DNA of 64,000 bases from CAZBLK01 sp964492715 (GTDB lineage Bacteria; Bacillota; Clostridia; Lachnospirales; WRBF01): contig CAZBLK010000010.1 in the NCBI GenBank assembly GCA_964492715.1, forward strand, positions 1 through 64,000, read 5' to 3'. Position 1 is the first letter of the stretch. Every line of letters begins with the position of its first letter. Below the pieces are notes generated by a model. That model saw only the letters and a list, made by a program, of their open reading frames with translations. It ran no database searches and had not been told where the DNA came from. The position numbers and the translations under genes are program-made. Positions 6,406 through 16,500 of this stretch are shown piece by piece.

Positions 6406-8910
6406 CTAATTTTTCAACTTAAACACATTAACCATACCGCTCAAAGTGTCTGCCATGCTTGAAAGCTCAATTGCTGACGATGAATTTTCCTCGGATATCG
6501 AAGTTGTGTTTTGTACAACATTTGAAATTGTACCGATATTCCCAGAAACCATAGTAACAATTTCAACTTGGCGTTTCGACTCGTCCGCAATGTCGGAAAT
6601 TGTTTTTGAAACTTCGGTTACGTTTTCCACAATTTTAAACAGTGTTTCACCTGTAGCTTGTGTAATTCTCGTTCCGCTTTCTATTTTTTCGATAGCGTCC
6701 TCAATTAAACCAGAAATTTCTTTTGCCGACCGTTGGCTGCGGTTTGCAAGGTTTCTTACTTCCTCGGCAACTACGCTGAAGCCTTTGCCGTATTGCCCAG
6801 CCCTAGCGGCTTCAACTGCGGCGTTAAGCGCAAGAAGGTTTGTTTGAAACGCAATTTCATCAATAACTTTAATAATTTTTGCAATGTTGTTCGACGCTTC
6901 TTTTATGCCGTCCATTGACTCTAGCATTTGCTCCATTTGCGTGTTGCTGTGTGCGGCAGTTTCCTTTGATTTTTCGGAAAGCTCGTTAGCTATGTTTGTG
7001 CCGTGGGCTATGCGCTGGGTTTGGTTGCTAATTTCTGAAACGGCGTCAACAAGCTTTGTAACTGCGTCTGCCTGTTCCTCTGCACCGCTTGAAAGCTCTA
7101 TGCTTGAGGCGGTAACAAGCTTTGCACCGTCGTTTACGTTTGAAGTAACGGCAGCAATTTCGCTTACAACTTTGTTAAGCATAGATATAATGTTGTTTAT
7201 AGAGTTTTTAATTTCGGCAAAGTCGCCTATGTACTGTTTAGTAATGCTGTGGCTTAGGTCGTTGCCCGAAACTTTTGACAAAACGCTTGAAATTTCGTGG
7301 ATATACGAAGAAAGCTCGGCAATTGTAAAGTTCATTGACGTTTTAATGTTGTCAAACTCGCCATTGTAAGAGCCTACCATTTTTGCGCTCATGTTGCCTT
7401 TTGCCATTTCGTTAAGTACGTTGGAAGCTTCATTAAGCGGAACAGAAATTGCCTGCATAACATCATTAAGGCTTTGCAAAATTTCGCCCCACTGACCGTC
7501 GAAGCCGCTTGTGTTTGCCCTAACAGAAAGCTGACCTAAAACGGCTGATTCCGCCAGCTTATGAATCTCTGTGTTTACGTTTTTAAGGTTGAAACGAAGC
7601 TTTTCAATAATATCGTTGCCAACTGACAGCTTGCCTGGGAACTTTCTAAGCGGTGCGTTAAACTCGCCGCCAGCAAAGCGCTCAAGGATACTTAAAATTT
7701 CAAGGTAATTTTCAACGTACATTGACGACATGTTGTTAATTCCTTTTACAACGTCTTTGTATGCGCCCTCAAACTTTGACTCGTCTGCTTTGTAGTCGTA
7801 CTCGCCACGCTCGTGGAACTCTGTCATAATTTTCATTTCGTTTAAAACTCGGTTTAGCGTGTCAACGACGTATGAAAAGTTGTTGCTTAGCCGCCCAAGC
7901 TCGTCTTGTGAGTTTGATGAAACGTTTACGCTTAAATTGCCGCTTGCAAGTGCAACGGCTGCGCCTTCAAGCTTCTGAATTGGCTTTTCAATAATTCTTC
8001 TAATAATTAAGCTCATTAATATAACCGCAAGAACAGCAACTGCTACAAACAAGCCAAGCATAAGTAAAAGCATGTTATTTACGCCAGCGTGAATTACACC
8101 AACAGGGAGTGCTATGTAAAGAGTCCAGTCAACAACAGGAATACTATACGGCATTACGTAACGTTTTACACCGTCATAGTCTTTTATAATTTCAAACTTA
8201 TCGCCAGATTCAAGCAGCGAAACTGCTTTGTCATAAAAAGATAATTCGTGTACTGTTGTCACCTTGTCTGGGCTTGGCATATAAGCTTTGTATGGGTGAT
8301 ATACAAATGTATGGCTGCTGTCAATCAAAAACAAGTAACCGTCGTCGGGAAGGTGTACATCAAGAACAAACTCTAAAATGGAGTCAATCAAAACGTCGGT
8401 AGTGCAAACTACATCTACGCCGTCAATTTTGCCAATATATTTTGAAGCGGAAACTACCATTTTTTTAGTGCTTGCGTCCACGTAAGGCTGTGTAATTATA
8501 ATGTCGCCTTTTGCAGCCATTGCGGCTATGTACCACGGGCGTGTTGTTGGGTCATAATCCGGTGATGGCTGCCAGCCGGAGCCAGGAATAGTTTGCTTTT
8601 TTTCGGTTGCTACGTAGCAGTCTAAAAGCTCTGTTTCAGTACCAAGGTAAACCTCAAGAATTTCTTTTACGTTAGTTAAATCATTTTGAATTAAAACTTC
8701 TTCGCTTATTGAATTAAGAACTTGCTGCTGTGTTTCAAACCAACTTTGCATCATGCCGGAGTTGTAGGCAATTAGGTTTGTTGATTTGTCAATTGTTTCT
8801 TTTACAATGAGAGAGCGTGCAATAATGTAACTAATTGAAGCAATTAAAACTAAACCTATAAGACTTGCCGACAAAGCACCTATTGTTACTTTAAGGCGGA
8901 TGCTTTTCAT
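6406..8910 (-). CDS. Methyl-accepting chemotaxis protein, Cache and poly-HAMP
   Basis: This 834-residue membrane chemoreceptor has a first membrane helix near residues 10-32, an extracellular dCache-type sensor (PGSGWQPSPDYDPTTRPWY is typical), a second helix near 280-305, and a HAMP domain. A long stretch of further HAMP-like units lies between about 350 and 590 (GGEFNAPL, LGQLSVRA, KGNMSAKM and NDLSHSI segments). The signalling hairpin tip is near 700 (EIAFQTNLLALNAAVEAARAG). An upstream in-frame ATG at 9030 was rejected because AGGAAGGTG sits 7 nt before the ATG at 8910 and membrane helix 1 follows it. It is alone on the minus strand; its output probably goes to the CheA/CheW encoded at 36013-40015. 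Confidence 0.9.
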   Translation of the reverse strand: MKSIRLKVTIGALSASLIGLVLIASISYIIARSLIVKETIDKSTNLIAYNSGMMQSWFETQQQVLNSISEEVLIQNDLTNVKEILEVYLGTETELLDCYVATEKKQTIPGSGWQPSPDYDPTTRPWYIAAMAAKGDIIITQPYVDASTKKMVVSASKYIGKIDGVDVVCTTDVLIDSILEFVLDVHLPDDGYLFLIDSSHTFVYHPYKAYMPSPDKVTTVHELSFYDKAVSLLESGDKFEIIKDYDGVKRYVMPYSIPVVDWTLYIALPVGVIHAGVNNMLLLMLGLFVAVAVLAVILMSLIIRRIIEKPIQKLEGAAVALASGNLSVNVSSNSQDELGRLSNNFSYVVDTLNRVLNEMKIMTEFHERGEYDYKADESKFEGAYKDVVKGINNMSSMYVENYLEILSILERFAGGEFNAPLRKFPGKLSVGNDIIEKLRFNLKNVNTEIHKLAESAVLGQLSVRANTSGFDGQWGEILQSLNDVMQAISVPLNEASNVLNEMAKGNMSAKMVGSYNGEFDNIKTSMNFTIAELSSYIHEISSVLSKVSGNDLSHSITKQYIGDFAEIKNSINNIISMLNKVVSEIAAVTSNVNDGAKLVTASSIELSSGAEEQADAVTKLVDAVSEISNQTQRIAHGTNIANELSEKSKETAAHSNTQMEQMLESMDGIKEASNNIAKIIKVIDEIAFQTNLLALNAAVEAARAGQYGKGFSVVAEEVRNLANRSQRSAKEISGLIEDAIEKIESGTRITQATGETLFKIVENVTEVSKTISDIADESKRQVEIVTMVSGNIGTISNVVQNTTSISEENSSSAIELSSMADTLSGMVNVFKLKN

Positions 8911-8950
8911 TAATAAACACCTTCCTAAAACAATTATTTTGTACAAATAC

Positions 8951-8959
8951 ATTATATCA
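8951..8959 (-). promoter_or_regulatory. Extended -10 promoter of the chemoreceptor
   Basis: Minus strand: TGATATAAT, a TGn-extended -10 without a good -35, about 40 nt upstream of the start at 8910. Confidence 0.4.
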
Positions 8960-9047
8960 CATCTGCAAATAGTTGCACTGATTGAACAAAAATTTATGCT
9001 TTTTTGCAAAAAAATAATGTAAATATGCAAATTGCGATATATAAAAC

Positions 9048-9088
9048 AAAAAAAGCTTTCCCTGTCAAAAGAAGGAAAAGCTTTTTTT
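9048..9088 (-). terminator. Terminator of the Fn3/SLH operon
   Basis: Minus strand: AAAGCTTTTCC pairs with GGGAAAGCTTT across a 10-12-nt loop and runs into seven T. It lies just past the stop at 9101. Confidence 0.7.
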
Positions 9089-9100
9089 GCTCAATAAGTC

Positions 9101-12100
9101 TTATTCAATGTCATCAAAAACATAACCCAATATTCTATACATTTCACCAAATGTCAAAAGCTCTTTTGGTGAAACCTTTGCTGAGTCACCCAAAAGCCCC
9201 AGCCTTTCTGCCTTTAAAACAGCAGTTTTAAACTTAGGGTCAACGTCTTTTGTGTCGGGGTAACGTGACGACGCTTCGGTTGGGTAGCCCTTAATTGACG
9301 TTTTTGTTTTAAGCTCGTAAAGACGTACCAACGTGTTTATTCCAGCTTCACGAGAAATTGTTGTTCCGCTTACAAGCATACCAGCTTTTCCAAGCGTTTG
9401 AACCTCGGTATCAGATATAGCTTCGTTCATTGCAACGCTCTTTTTGTTTGTTGCAATTGCGTGCACAATTCTGTTAAACTGGTTTGCCTCGACAGGAACG
9501 TATGGTGCAAACACACCCATGTCTGTAACCAAAAGGTTTTTGTTAACCTTTCCAAGGTCGGCTGAATATTTGTCTGTTGGGTCGTTGCTTGGTGTCATTT
9601 TTGCAATTACACTGTAGTTTCCAACAGCTTTTGTGCTTGAAGAAACAATTCCTGTAAGTGAATTGTACGCAGAGTTTTGCATTTCCCAGCCAACAGTATT
9701 AGCCGTTTTATAGTATGCCGAAACGTTTCTACCTTGTGAAACAGAAGCTTTGTCAATGGCAAACTCAACCTTTGCAGGTACTTCAAGCGATTGCAAATTA
9801 ATAGTTTTAGTTGGTGTAATTAAAGCCGCTGTTACGTTTTGCGGTTTTCCAAGGTAAAGCTCGGAGTAGCCAAGGTTTGGCGTGCCGCTTGCATTTGCGT
9901 TAAACGTAAGCTTTGCTACAGAATTTTTACCTACGTCTTTTGTTGCTTTAACTTCGGCTGTTTGCAAAGCACCAGGCAACAAAGTGTAGTAAAGGCTGTC
10001 GGCTTTTACGCTAAAGCTAATTTTGCGTTCATCAAAAGCAGAGAAAATAGAATAAGGCATTTCAACCACTCTATTTTTTGGCGTAATTCCTTCATACGAA
10101 GTTAAGTCAATGTTGTAGCTAAACACTTTGCCTTGAACAAGCCGTGATATAAACCGCTGGTCAACACCGTTGTCGTTGTTTCCATCTGCGCCTACTTTGT
10201 GGGAGCGGAAAGTAAATTTCAGCGTATCAGTTTCCTTGTCATACGTAATTTCGTAGTCTTCGGCAGGCAAAGGGTAGCGGTTAGGGTCTTTGTCGCCGTC
10301 ATATTCATCTGTGCTTTTATTTGTTACAAGCTTAATTGTAGCAGTCCAAGCAGATTCCTTCCGCTTCATGTTTGGGTTTTTGTCAGGGTCATATGCTGCA
10401 AGCGGCGGAATTGTAATTTCTATAAAATCAACAAAGTCTGGCGTAGGCGAAAGCTGAACAACATAGCTTAAACTGCGTGTTGACGCACCAGCCGCTGCGC
10501 CTTTTGTTACTGTAAGCACAGTTTTTGCCCTAGCGTAATATTCTTTGTTTGGCAAAAGACCGTTAAATTTTGCAAGGTACGTTGCAACAATTACGTTGCT
10601 TGTTAAAACCTCGGCACTGCCACCTTTTACAGAAGAAGTTGCTGCGGCCTTTTTTTCTTCGGGGCTTAACATCCACTCAAGAACAAGGTAGTCTTTGCCA
10701 CTTGGAACAAGGTTTGTAGACTTTTCTTTGTTGTACGCTGAAATGCTGTCGGCAGAAGCCAAGCCAAGCCCAGACGGCGGTGAAGGTGGAAGCAAGTCAA
10801 GCGTTTTTATAAACACAGGGTTTGAATAATCCGAGCTATTTTTGCCAGCTATTGCCCTTACCCAAACGTAGTACGTGGTGTCGGGGAAAAGCCCAGTAAG
10901 CGTCATGTAAACATATTTCTTTCCAGTCGTCTTATCAGATTTTATGACTGAATTTTTGTCTGTAACTGCAATTTTTTGCCCATTTTTCGGGTAGTTTTGC
11001 AACAGGTCGCTGAAAGAAATTTCATACGTTACATTTTCATTATATTCCCAAAAAACAGTAAGCTCTGTGTCTGTTTGCGGTACAACGTCTATGTTTACGC
11101 CCGAAACTGGCTTTGAGGCGTCGTTTACTGTAGGCACTGTTGGTATTATATTAAGCGGCCCAGTGTAGTTTAGCGTAGTTCCAGCAACATACGACGGGTA
11201 GTACGCCGCAATGCCGTTTACAACAGGGCGAAGGAAAATGATGTATGCCGTGTTGTTTGCAAGCTTACCTTTGTTTGGTGCATTTTCATCTGTTACAGTA
11301 AACGTAAGGTGCGGAGCTTCGCCGTTTGGTTTAATTTTTGTCCATGCGGTTTTGTCGGTGTTAATTTTGTTAATGTACGCCATGTAAGGGTTTGCAACTG
11401 TAGTGTTTGTGCCTGCGGCAGCGGCAAGGTCAAACTTTGCAGTGTGAATTTCATACTCGGCGTTTTTAAGGTCGATTACACGGACGGGCACGTTAGGTTC
11501 GCCGTCAGGTATTGCAAGCAAAGTACGAAGTTTTGATTGAACCTGTTCAATTGCATTCTGCGCTGTTTTATCGTCCACAATGTTATCAATTGCGCCAGCC
11601 TCAAGCGGAAGCACTTTGTTTGTAGCTGTTTTTGCGGCATCACCTAAAACTAACTTGCCGTCTGCAACGCCAGCTAACGAGTTCCAAGTGCCAGTTGCAT
11701 CGTCATAAACTTCAAGCCACTTAGTGTCCCACTGAATGTCAATTGTGTTTACGCCCTTATCATTTTTAATTTCTTTAATGGTAAGAGGAGGGCTTGCGAG
11801 CATTTGTGGGTTTGTAGGTATTGGGTTTACTGGGTTAATGTAAATTGAAGCTATGGACGGAAGCGAGGTTTTTGTTACGTCACTTACAAGCCGTGCTATT
11901 ACTCTAACATAGTAAACTTTGTTGTCTACAAAAGGTACTTTAACGTAATCGCCTGTTGTTTCATTAAACGACATATACGATGATAAATTAATGTTGTTTT
12001 TTGCTGTCGAATAAACGTAAGGGTTTAGAGGGTCTGTTGTACGTGGTTCTTCTGTAAGCGAGCTAGCGTTTACAGTGTTTATAATAGGCCCTTTGGCGTA

Positions 12101-13486
12101 AAACTTAGGGTCGCTGAAGCTTGTTAAGCTGTCAGATATATAAAAATCGTACAACACGCCTTTGTCAAGGTAAATTCCTGTGTTTGGAAAAGTCTCCTTT
12201 TCCTCGCCGTATGGTGCTCTTGTAAATGCTTTCCACGTTACGTCAAGCCTTAAAGGGAAAACACCGTTGTCTTCCAACTGCACAATATTTGGGCGGTAAG
12301 GTGAGAAGTCGTTAAAGACAGGGTTAAAAACTGCAATGTCAGACTTCATTGTAAGGCCGTCAGCATAAACAATTTCAAGGTAATATGATGTTCTTGCCAA
12401 AGGACGGTCCGCAAAAGCATAATTTATGTCAAACACAGCAGAAGAAGAAATTGTTCCAATTTGCTTGTCTGCGCCTGAACCACCGGCAGCTTGCCAAACA
12501 TTAATTTGCTTAATTGGTTTTGTAGTAGAAATTTTGTCCCAAAAAATTCTTACTTGGCTTGAACCAAACTCCTCAACGTGAATTGGGAAGCTTACATAAG
12601 CTTTGTTTGTTGCATACTGCCTTGTTTTTGCAGCAGGATAATAAATTGCATATTGTTTAGTGCCGACTGAAACAGTGTTAGTTCCTACATAATTGGTGGA
12701 AGCATCACCTCTAAGAGGGTAGTTGCTTGCACCTACAGTTGGCATAATAGCAACGTCATAATATTCAAGCGGAACTATCATTGTGTCTGTAATAGTATAC
12801 TTAAGCTTGCCATCAGGTGTTACGGAGGCTTCGTTAGTTTTAATTTGTTTATAAGGTGCGTCATAAATTGTGTTCATTGTTGTGCCTGTTGACTTCCTGT
12901 AATAAATGCGGTACCCGTCGAAAACGTTTGAGTTGTCAAACTTTGGGTTTTCCCATGTTACAGTAAGTGAGTTGCCAGCACCAATAGCTTCAACTGGAAT
13001 GTCTGTAAGGTATAAAGACGGCGCACCAGTTGCTTTTGAAGGAACATAAGTATCTACGGGGTTGCCGTCGGCATCAGTTGTTACAACTTTATTAAGGTGT
13101 GTTGCGTCAACTCTAAAGGCGTAAATGCTTCCGTTTGTAAGCCCATTTACGGCTTTTGGCGGAATGACATAACTTTTGTCAGCAGTGCCAGGGAAATTTG
13201 CGGCATAATAATCTTCACCGCCTGTAGAGGACACACCTCGTTTGTACAAAACATCGTATGTTATTGCAGCGCCAGTATGCTCGCCGTTTTTTTGAGGGTC
13301 TTCCCATTGTACACCAATTGTGTACGAAGTAGAGTAGTTTGTTGTGCTACTGTTGTCAGTAAGCACAACACCTGTAACTTGGGTTTGCACATCGGCAAGT
13401 ACGTTCATAGGAGGTATTGCACAAATGCCCATTGAAAAAGCAAGCATTGCTGAAATAATTTTTTTACTTCTGTTTTTTCTTTGCAT
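9101..13486 (-). CDS. Very large secreted Fn3-type surface protein with SLH-like tail
   Basis: This 1461-residue exported protein has a signal peptide (KKIISAMLAFSMGICAIPPMNVLA). A series of fibronectin-III-like modules follows; typical strands are LTVTWENPKF..GYRIYYRK, VRIFWDKIS, LTVFWEYNENVTYEISF and LFPDTTYYVWVRAIAG. The last roughly 110 residues carry SLH-like segments (TTISREAGINTLVRLYELK; SSRYPDTKDVDPKFKTAVLKAERLGLL), which in this family bind secondary cell-wall polymer. It is translated 14 nt after the upstream gene, with AGGAGG overlapping that gene's stop codon, so the two form one operon. Likely a cell-wall-attached adhesin or S-layer accessory protein; the ligand is unknown. Confidence 0.75.
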   Translation of the reverse strand: MQRKNRSKKIISAMLAFSMGICAIPPMNVLADVQTQVTGVVLTDNSSTTNYSTSYTIGVQWEDPQKNGEHTGAAITYDVLYKRGVSSTGGEDYYAANFPGTADKSYVIPPKAVNGLTNGSIYAFRVDATHLNKVVTTDADGNPVDTYVPSKATGAPSLYLTDIPVEAIGAGNSLTVTWENPKFDNSNVFDGYRIYYRKSTGTTMNTIYDAPYKQIKTNEASVTPDGKLKYTITDTMIVPLEYYDVAIMPTVGASNYPLRGDASTNYVGTNTVSVGTKQYAIYYPAAKTRQYATNKAYVSFPIHVEEFGSSQVRIFWDKISTTKPIKQINVWQAAGGSGADKQIGTISSSAVFDINYAFADRPLARTSYYLEIVYADGLTMKSDIAVFNPVFNDFSPYRPNIVQLEDNGVFPLRLDVTWKAFTRAPYGEEKETFPNTGIYLDKGVLYDFYISDSLTSFSDPKFYAKGPIINTVNASSLTEEPRTTDPLNPYVYSTAKNNINLSSYMSFNETTGDYVKVPFVDNKVYYVRVIARLVSDVTKTSLPSIASIYINPVNPIPTNPQMLASPPLTIKEIKNDKGVNTIDIQWDTKWLEVYDDATGTWNSLAGVADGKLVLGDAAKTATNKVLPLEAGAIDNIVDDKTAQNAIEQVQSKLRTLLAIPDGEPNVPVRVIDLKNAEYEIHTAKFDLAAAAGTNTTVANPYMAYINKINTDKTAWTKIKPNGEAPHLTFTVTDENAPNKGKLANNTAYIIFLRPVVNGIAAYYPSYVAGTTLNYTGPLNIIPTVPTVNDASKPVSGVNIDVVPQTDTELTVFWEYNENVTYEISFSDLLQNYPKNGQKIAVTDKNSVIKSDKTTGKKYVYMTLTGLFPDTTYYVWVRAIAGKNSSDYSNPVFIKTLDLLPPSPPSGLGLASADSISAYNKEKSTNLVPSGKDYLVLEWMLSPEEKKAAATSSVKGGSAEVLTSNVIVATYLAKFNGLLPNKEYYARAKTVLTVTKGAAAGASTRSLSYVVQLSPTPDFVDFIEITIPPLAAYDPDKNPNMKRKESAWTATIKLVTNKSTDEYDGDKDPNRYPLPAEDYEITYDKETDTLKFTFRSHKVGADGNNDNGVDQRFISRLVQGKVFSYNIDLTSYEGITPKNRVVEMPYSIFSAFDERKISFSVKADSLYYTLLPGALQTAEVKATKDVGKNSVAKLTFNANASGTPNLGYSELYLGKPQNVTAALITPTKTINLQSLEVPAKVEFAIDKASVSQGRNVSAYYKTANTVGWEMQNSAYNSLTGIVSSSTKAVGNYSVIAKMTPSNDPTDKYSADLGKVNKNLLVTDMGVFAPYVPVEANQFNRIVHAIATNKKSVAMNEAISDTEVQTLGKAGMLVSGTTISREAGINTLVRLYELKTKTSIKGYPTEASSRYPDTKDVDPKFKTAVLKAERLGLLGDSAKVSPKELLTFGEMYRILGYVFDDIE

Positions 13487-13500
13487 TTTATTTTAACCTC

Positions 13501-16500
13501 CTATAGCTTCACTTTATTATTAATATTAACAAGCAACTGCAAGAAATCTTTAATGCTAATAGCATTTTGTGGACTCATATTTTTGTCTGTATAAATGCCA
13601 AGTTCGTAAGCAGCACGAACACTTTGCAAATATTCCGGGTCAATGCCTGTTATAGATGCAGTTTGCGAAAGGTTTCTAATTTTAACAGTTGCAACCTTTA
13701 CACCAGACTTTGCTTCAAAAAGCTTCATTGAAAGGAAAATAGCTTCCTGCGTTGAAACGCTTCCAGAGCCTGCCCTTTGTGTTACTGAAATTCCCTTGTT
13801 TGCTTTTAGCCATTCATAACCGTTTGCGCCTTTTGGCATTCCCAAAATTGCGCCCATTGAGCCGACAATCATGTCTTTTGTTGTTGGTGCTTCAAGCTTG
13901 AAGTTTTTATCTTTTCCAAAGAAGTCGTCAAGGCCGTACTTTGCAACAATGCTTGTAATTGTTCCGCCGTTTGCAACTCCGTCAATTCCTGGGATAACAA
14001 GCTTTTTAAGTGAAAAGCCGTAAAGCCCTGTTGTATCAGCGTACATTCCTTTGAAGCCGCCTAAGTTAACAACTTCTTTTTCAGTCCAGTTGCTGTCAAT
14101 GTATTGATACCCTTTAGCCATTGCCGACTGGTCAATGTTTTTAGCAACCAATGTCATTGGAATGTCAAGCTTTGTAAAGGCAACTGTCGTTCTAATTGAC
14201 GAGCTAAGCCTGTTGTAAATTGATGTTGCCATTGAACTGTACGCTTTGTTAACAAGGGTTGCAATGTACTTAATCATGTCTTGCGGTGCAATGTCTTTTT
14301 TAATTTCATCCAAAATTCCTGCAAGCGCAGCAGGGTTAGACGAAGCTGTAATAACAGCTTTTTTCAAGTCTTCAAGAACTGCATTTTCAAACACGTTGTT
14401 TGCAACAGTTACACCAACAGCTTGAATTAAAACGTCTGCTGTATCTGTAATTTCAAGGCTTCCACCAAGCGCCCCGCCCCAAATAACAGTAATTTTTACA
14501 TAATAGTCAGCAATAGACTTGTTTTTAATGCGCTCTGCCATAGTTTTAAGCGCTTCATTTTTGTTTATGTCTAAAGCGTTTGGCGGAATTGTAACTTCTA
14601 CGCTGCCATTTGAAATTTTAAACCCTTTTGTTGCGTCGTTTGCGCTCATTAATGCAGTTGCAGGAATGTAGTAAACAGTCCTCGACTTTGAGCTTCCAGA
14701 TGGAAGCACAATGGAAGCATCAGAAGCTTCAGCAATAACTTGCGAAAACATTGACGGACGATATATAACTTCAAACAAGCTTTCTGTATTTGTAAGAGTC
14801 CAGTATGGGTTTTTAAGCAACGCTTCAAGCTCTTGCTTTAAATACTCATTCCAGTTTTTGTTTTCTGTTTCGTCGTCAAACTCGCCTTGGTCCATCTCTG
14901 TTCTAAAAATTAAAACGTTTGAAAAAAGCGACTGGCTTCCAGTTTGGTCTACAATCCAAACACGCATACTATAGCTTTTTCCTGGCTTTAATCCAGCAAT
15001 TTTGTATAAATAATGGAAGTAGCCTTCGCCCACGTCTGTAACAGGGGCGTCAACACGCATTGACTCTGTAAAAAGAACAGAGCTGCCCCATTCTTTGCCT
15101 TCCTCTTTAAGCTGGTAGTACATTTTTACAGTGCCTGCTTTAATTGTTTCAAGAGCAACAGGCGCATCAAAGCTTACGATAGCTTGTGTTTTTTTGTCAA
15201 CAGTTGCTTTTGAAGCAAGCTTTTCGTTTTCGTCAAAAGCAAGCTTCAAGTTTTTAGGTGCTTTTACAGGCGACGTTGTTACAGTTTCGCTTGCCCACGA
15301 TGAATAAAGCACTTTTAATGGCAGAGGTTGTTCATCTGCACGGGTAGTTGTGCCTGTGTCAGCGTAAATGGTCTTTACTGTGCGTGCATAGTAGAAGTAA
15401 AGCTGGTTTGGCAAAAGCGAATTGTCTGTAATTGTGTTTGCCTTTTTGTCTTCTATACTATACTTGTAAAGCTTGTCGTCTGTAAGCTCGGCAAACTTCT
15501 TTGTGGAAGCATTGTAAAGCATAAGCTTATCTTCGTTAGTTTCAAAACCAAGCTTGCTTGGGTTTTTGGTGTCGTTTGCAGTTACCTTTATGCTGTCGTA
15601 AACAGCAGGGAACTCGCCTTTGCCAAGGGATTCTGCGTCAATTTGGTTGTCTTTTGTTCTAATAATTTGGTACTCAATTTTAACGATATAACCGTCTTCA
15701 GCCGTAGCACCAATTCTGTCCCATGCAACAGTTGCGTTTGTGTCGCCTTTTTCTACAATATTTAATTTAGGGGCAGATGGCACTCTGTCAATAGTTGAAG
15801 GAACACTTGGTGCATTCATTGTTGTAATTGCAGCTATTGGGGAAAGGGCATCTGCGCCAAGTGGTGGGTTGCTTGGCGTAATTTCTTTAACAACAATATC
15901 AGCCGCCAAAAAATACCTTTGGTTTTTGTCAAGCCCAACTAGCTTTGACAAAACGTTTATGTTTGAAGCCAAAAATGCAGTGTCGCCTGCAACAATTTTT
16001 TCCAAGTCGTCAGTGTTAAGCGCAAACTCTATGCGTACAATTTTATTTTTTTGCAAGTCTAAAATAGCATTGCTTACGTCAATGTTTTGACGAACATCAT
16101 TTTTAACTTCAACTGGTGTAACATTTCCATCTGCATCTAACAAAGGAACAGACTCGCCGCTTCTATAAGCGTAGGTTGTAGCCTTTCCCTTTTCATCGGG
16201 CAAAAACTTAGAAAGTGCGGCTTCGTCCTGTGTTAAATAAAGGTTCATCAAAACGTCTACGTTATGGTCAGGGTTTGCAGCATCACCCAAGAAAATTAAG
16301 CTGGAAAGCCTTATATAGTCGCTTAAAGCTTTTGTGTTTACAGTCCAGCTTGTTTTAAACGAAACTTCCTCGCTTACGTTGTTTGTGGCATCGGCTGGCA
16401 CATAAGCCGCTTCGTAAGCTTTTAAGTCTTGCGGTGGCGACATTGTGTTTTGGTCTAAGCTGCTTAATGTAAAGCTTTTGTAGTTAGATTCGCCAATTGG

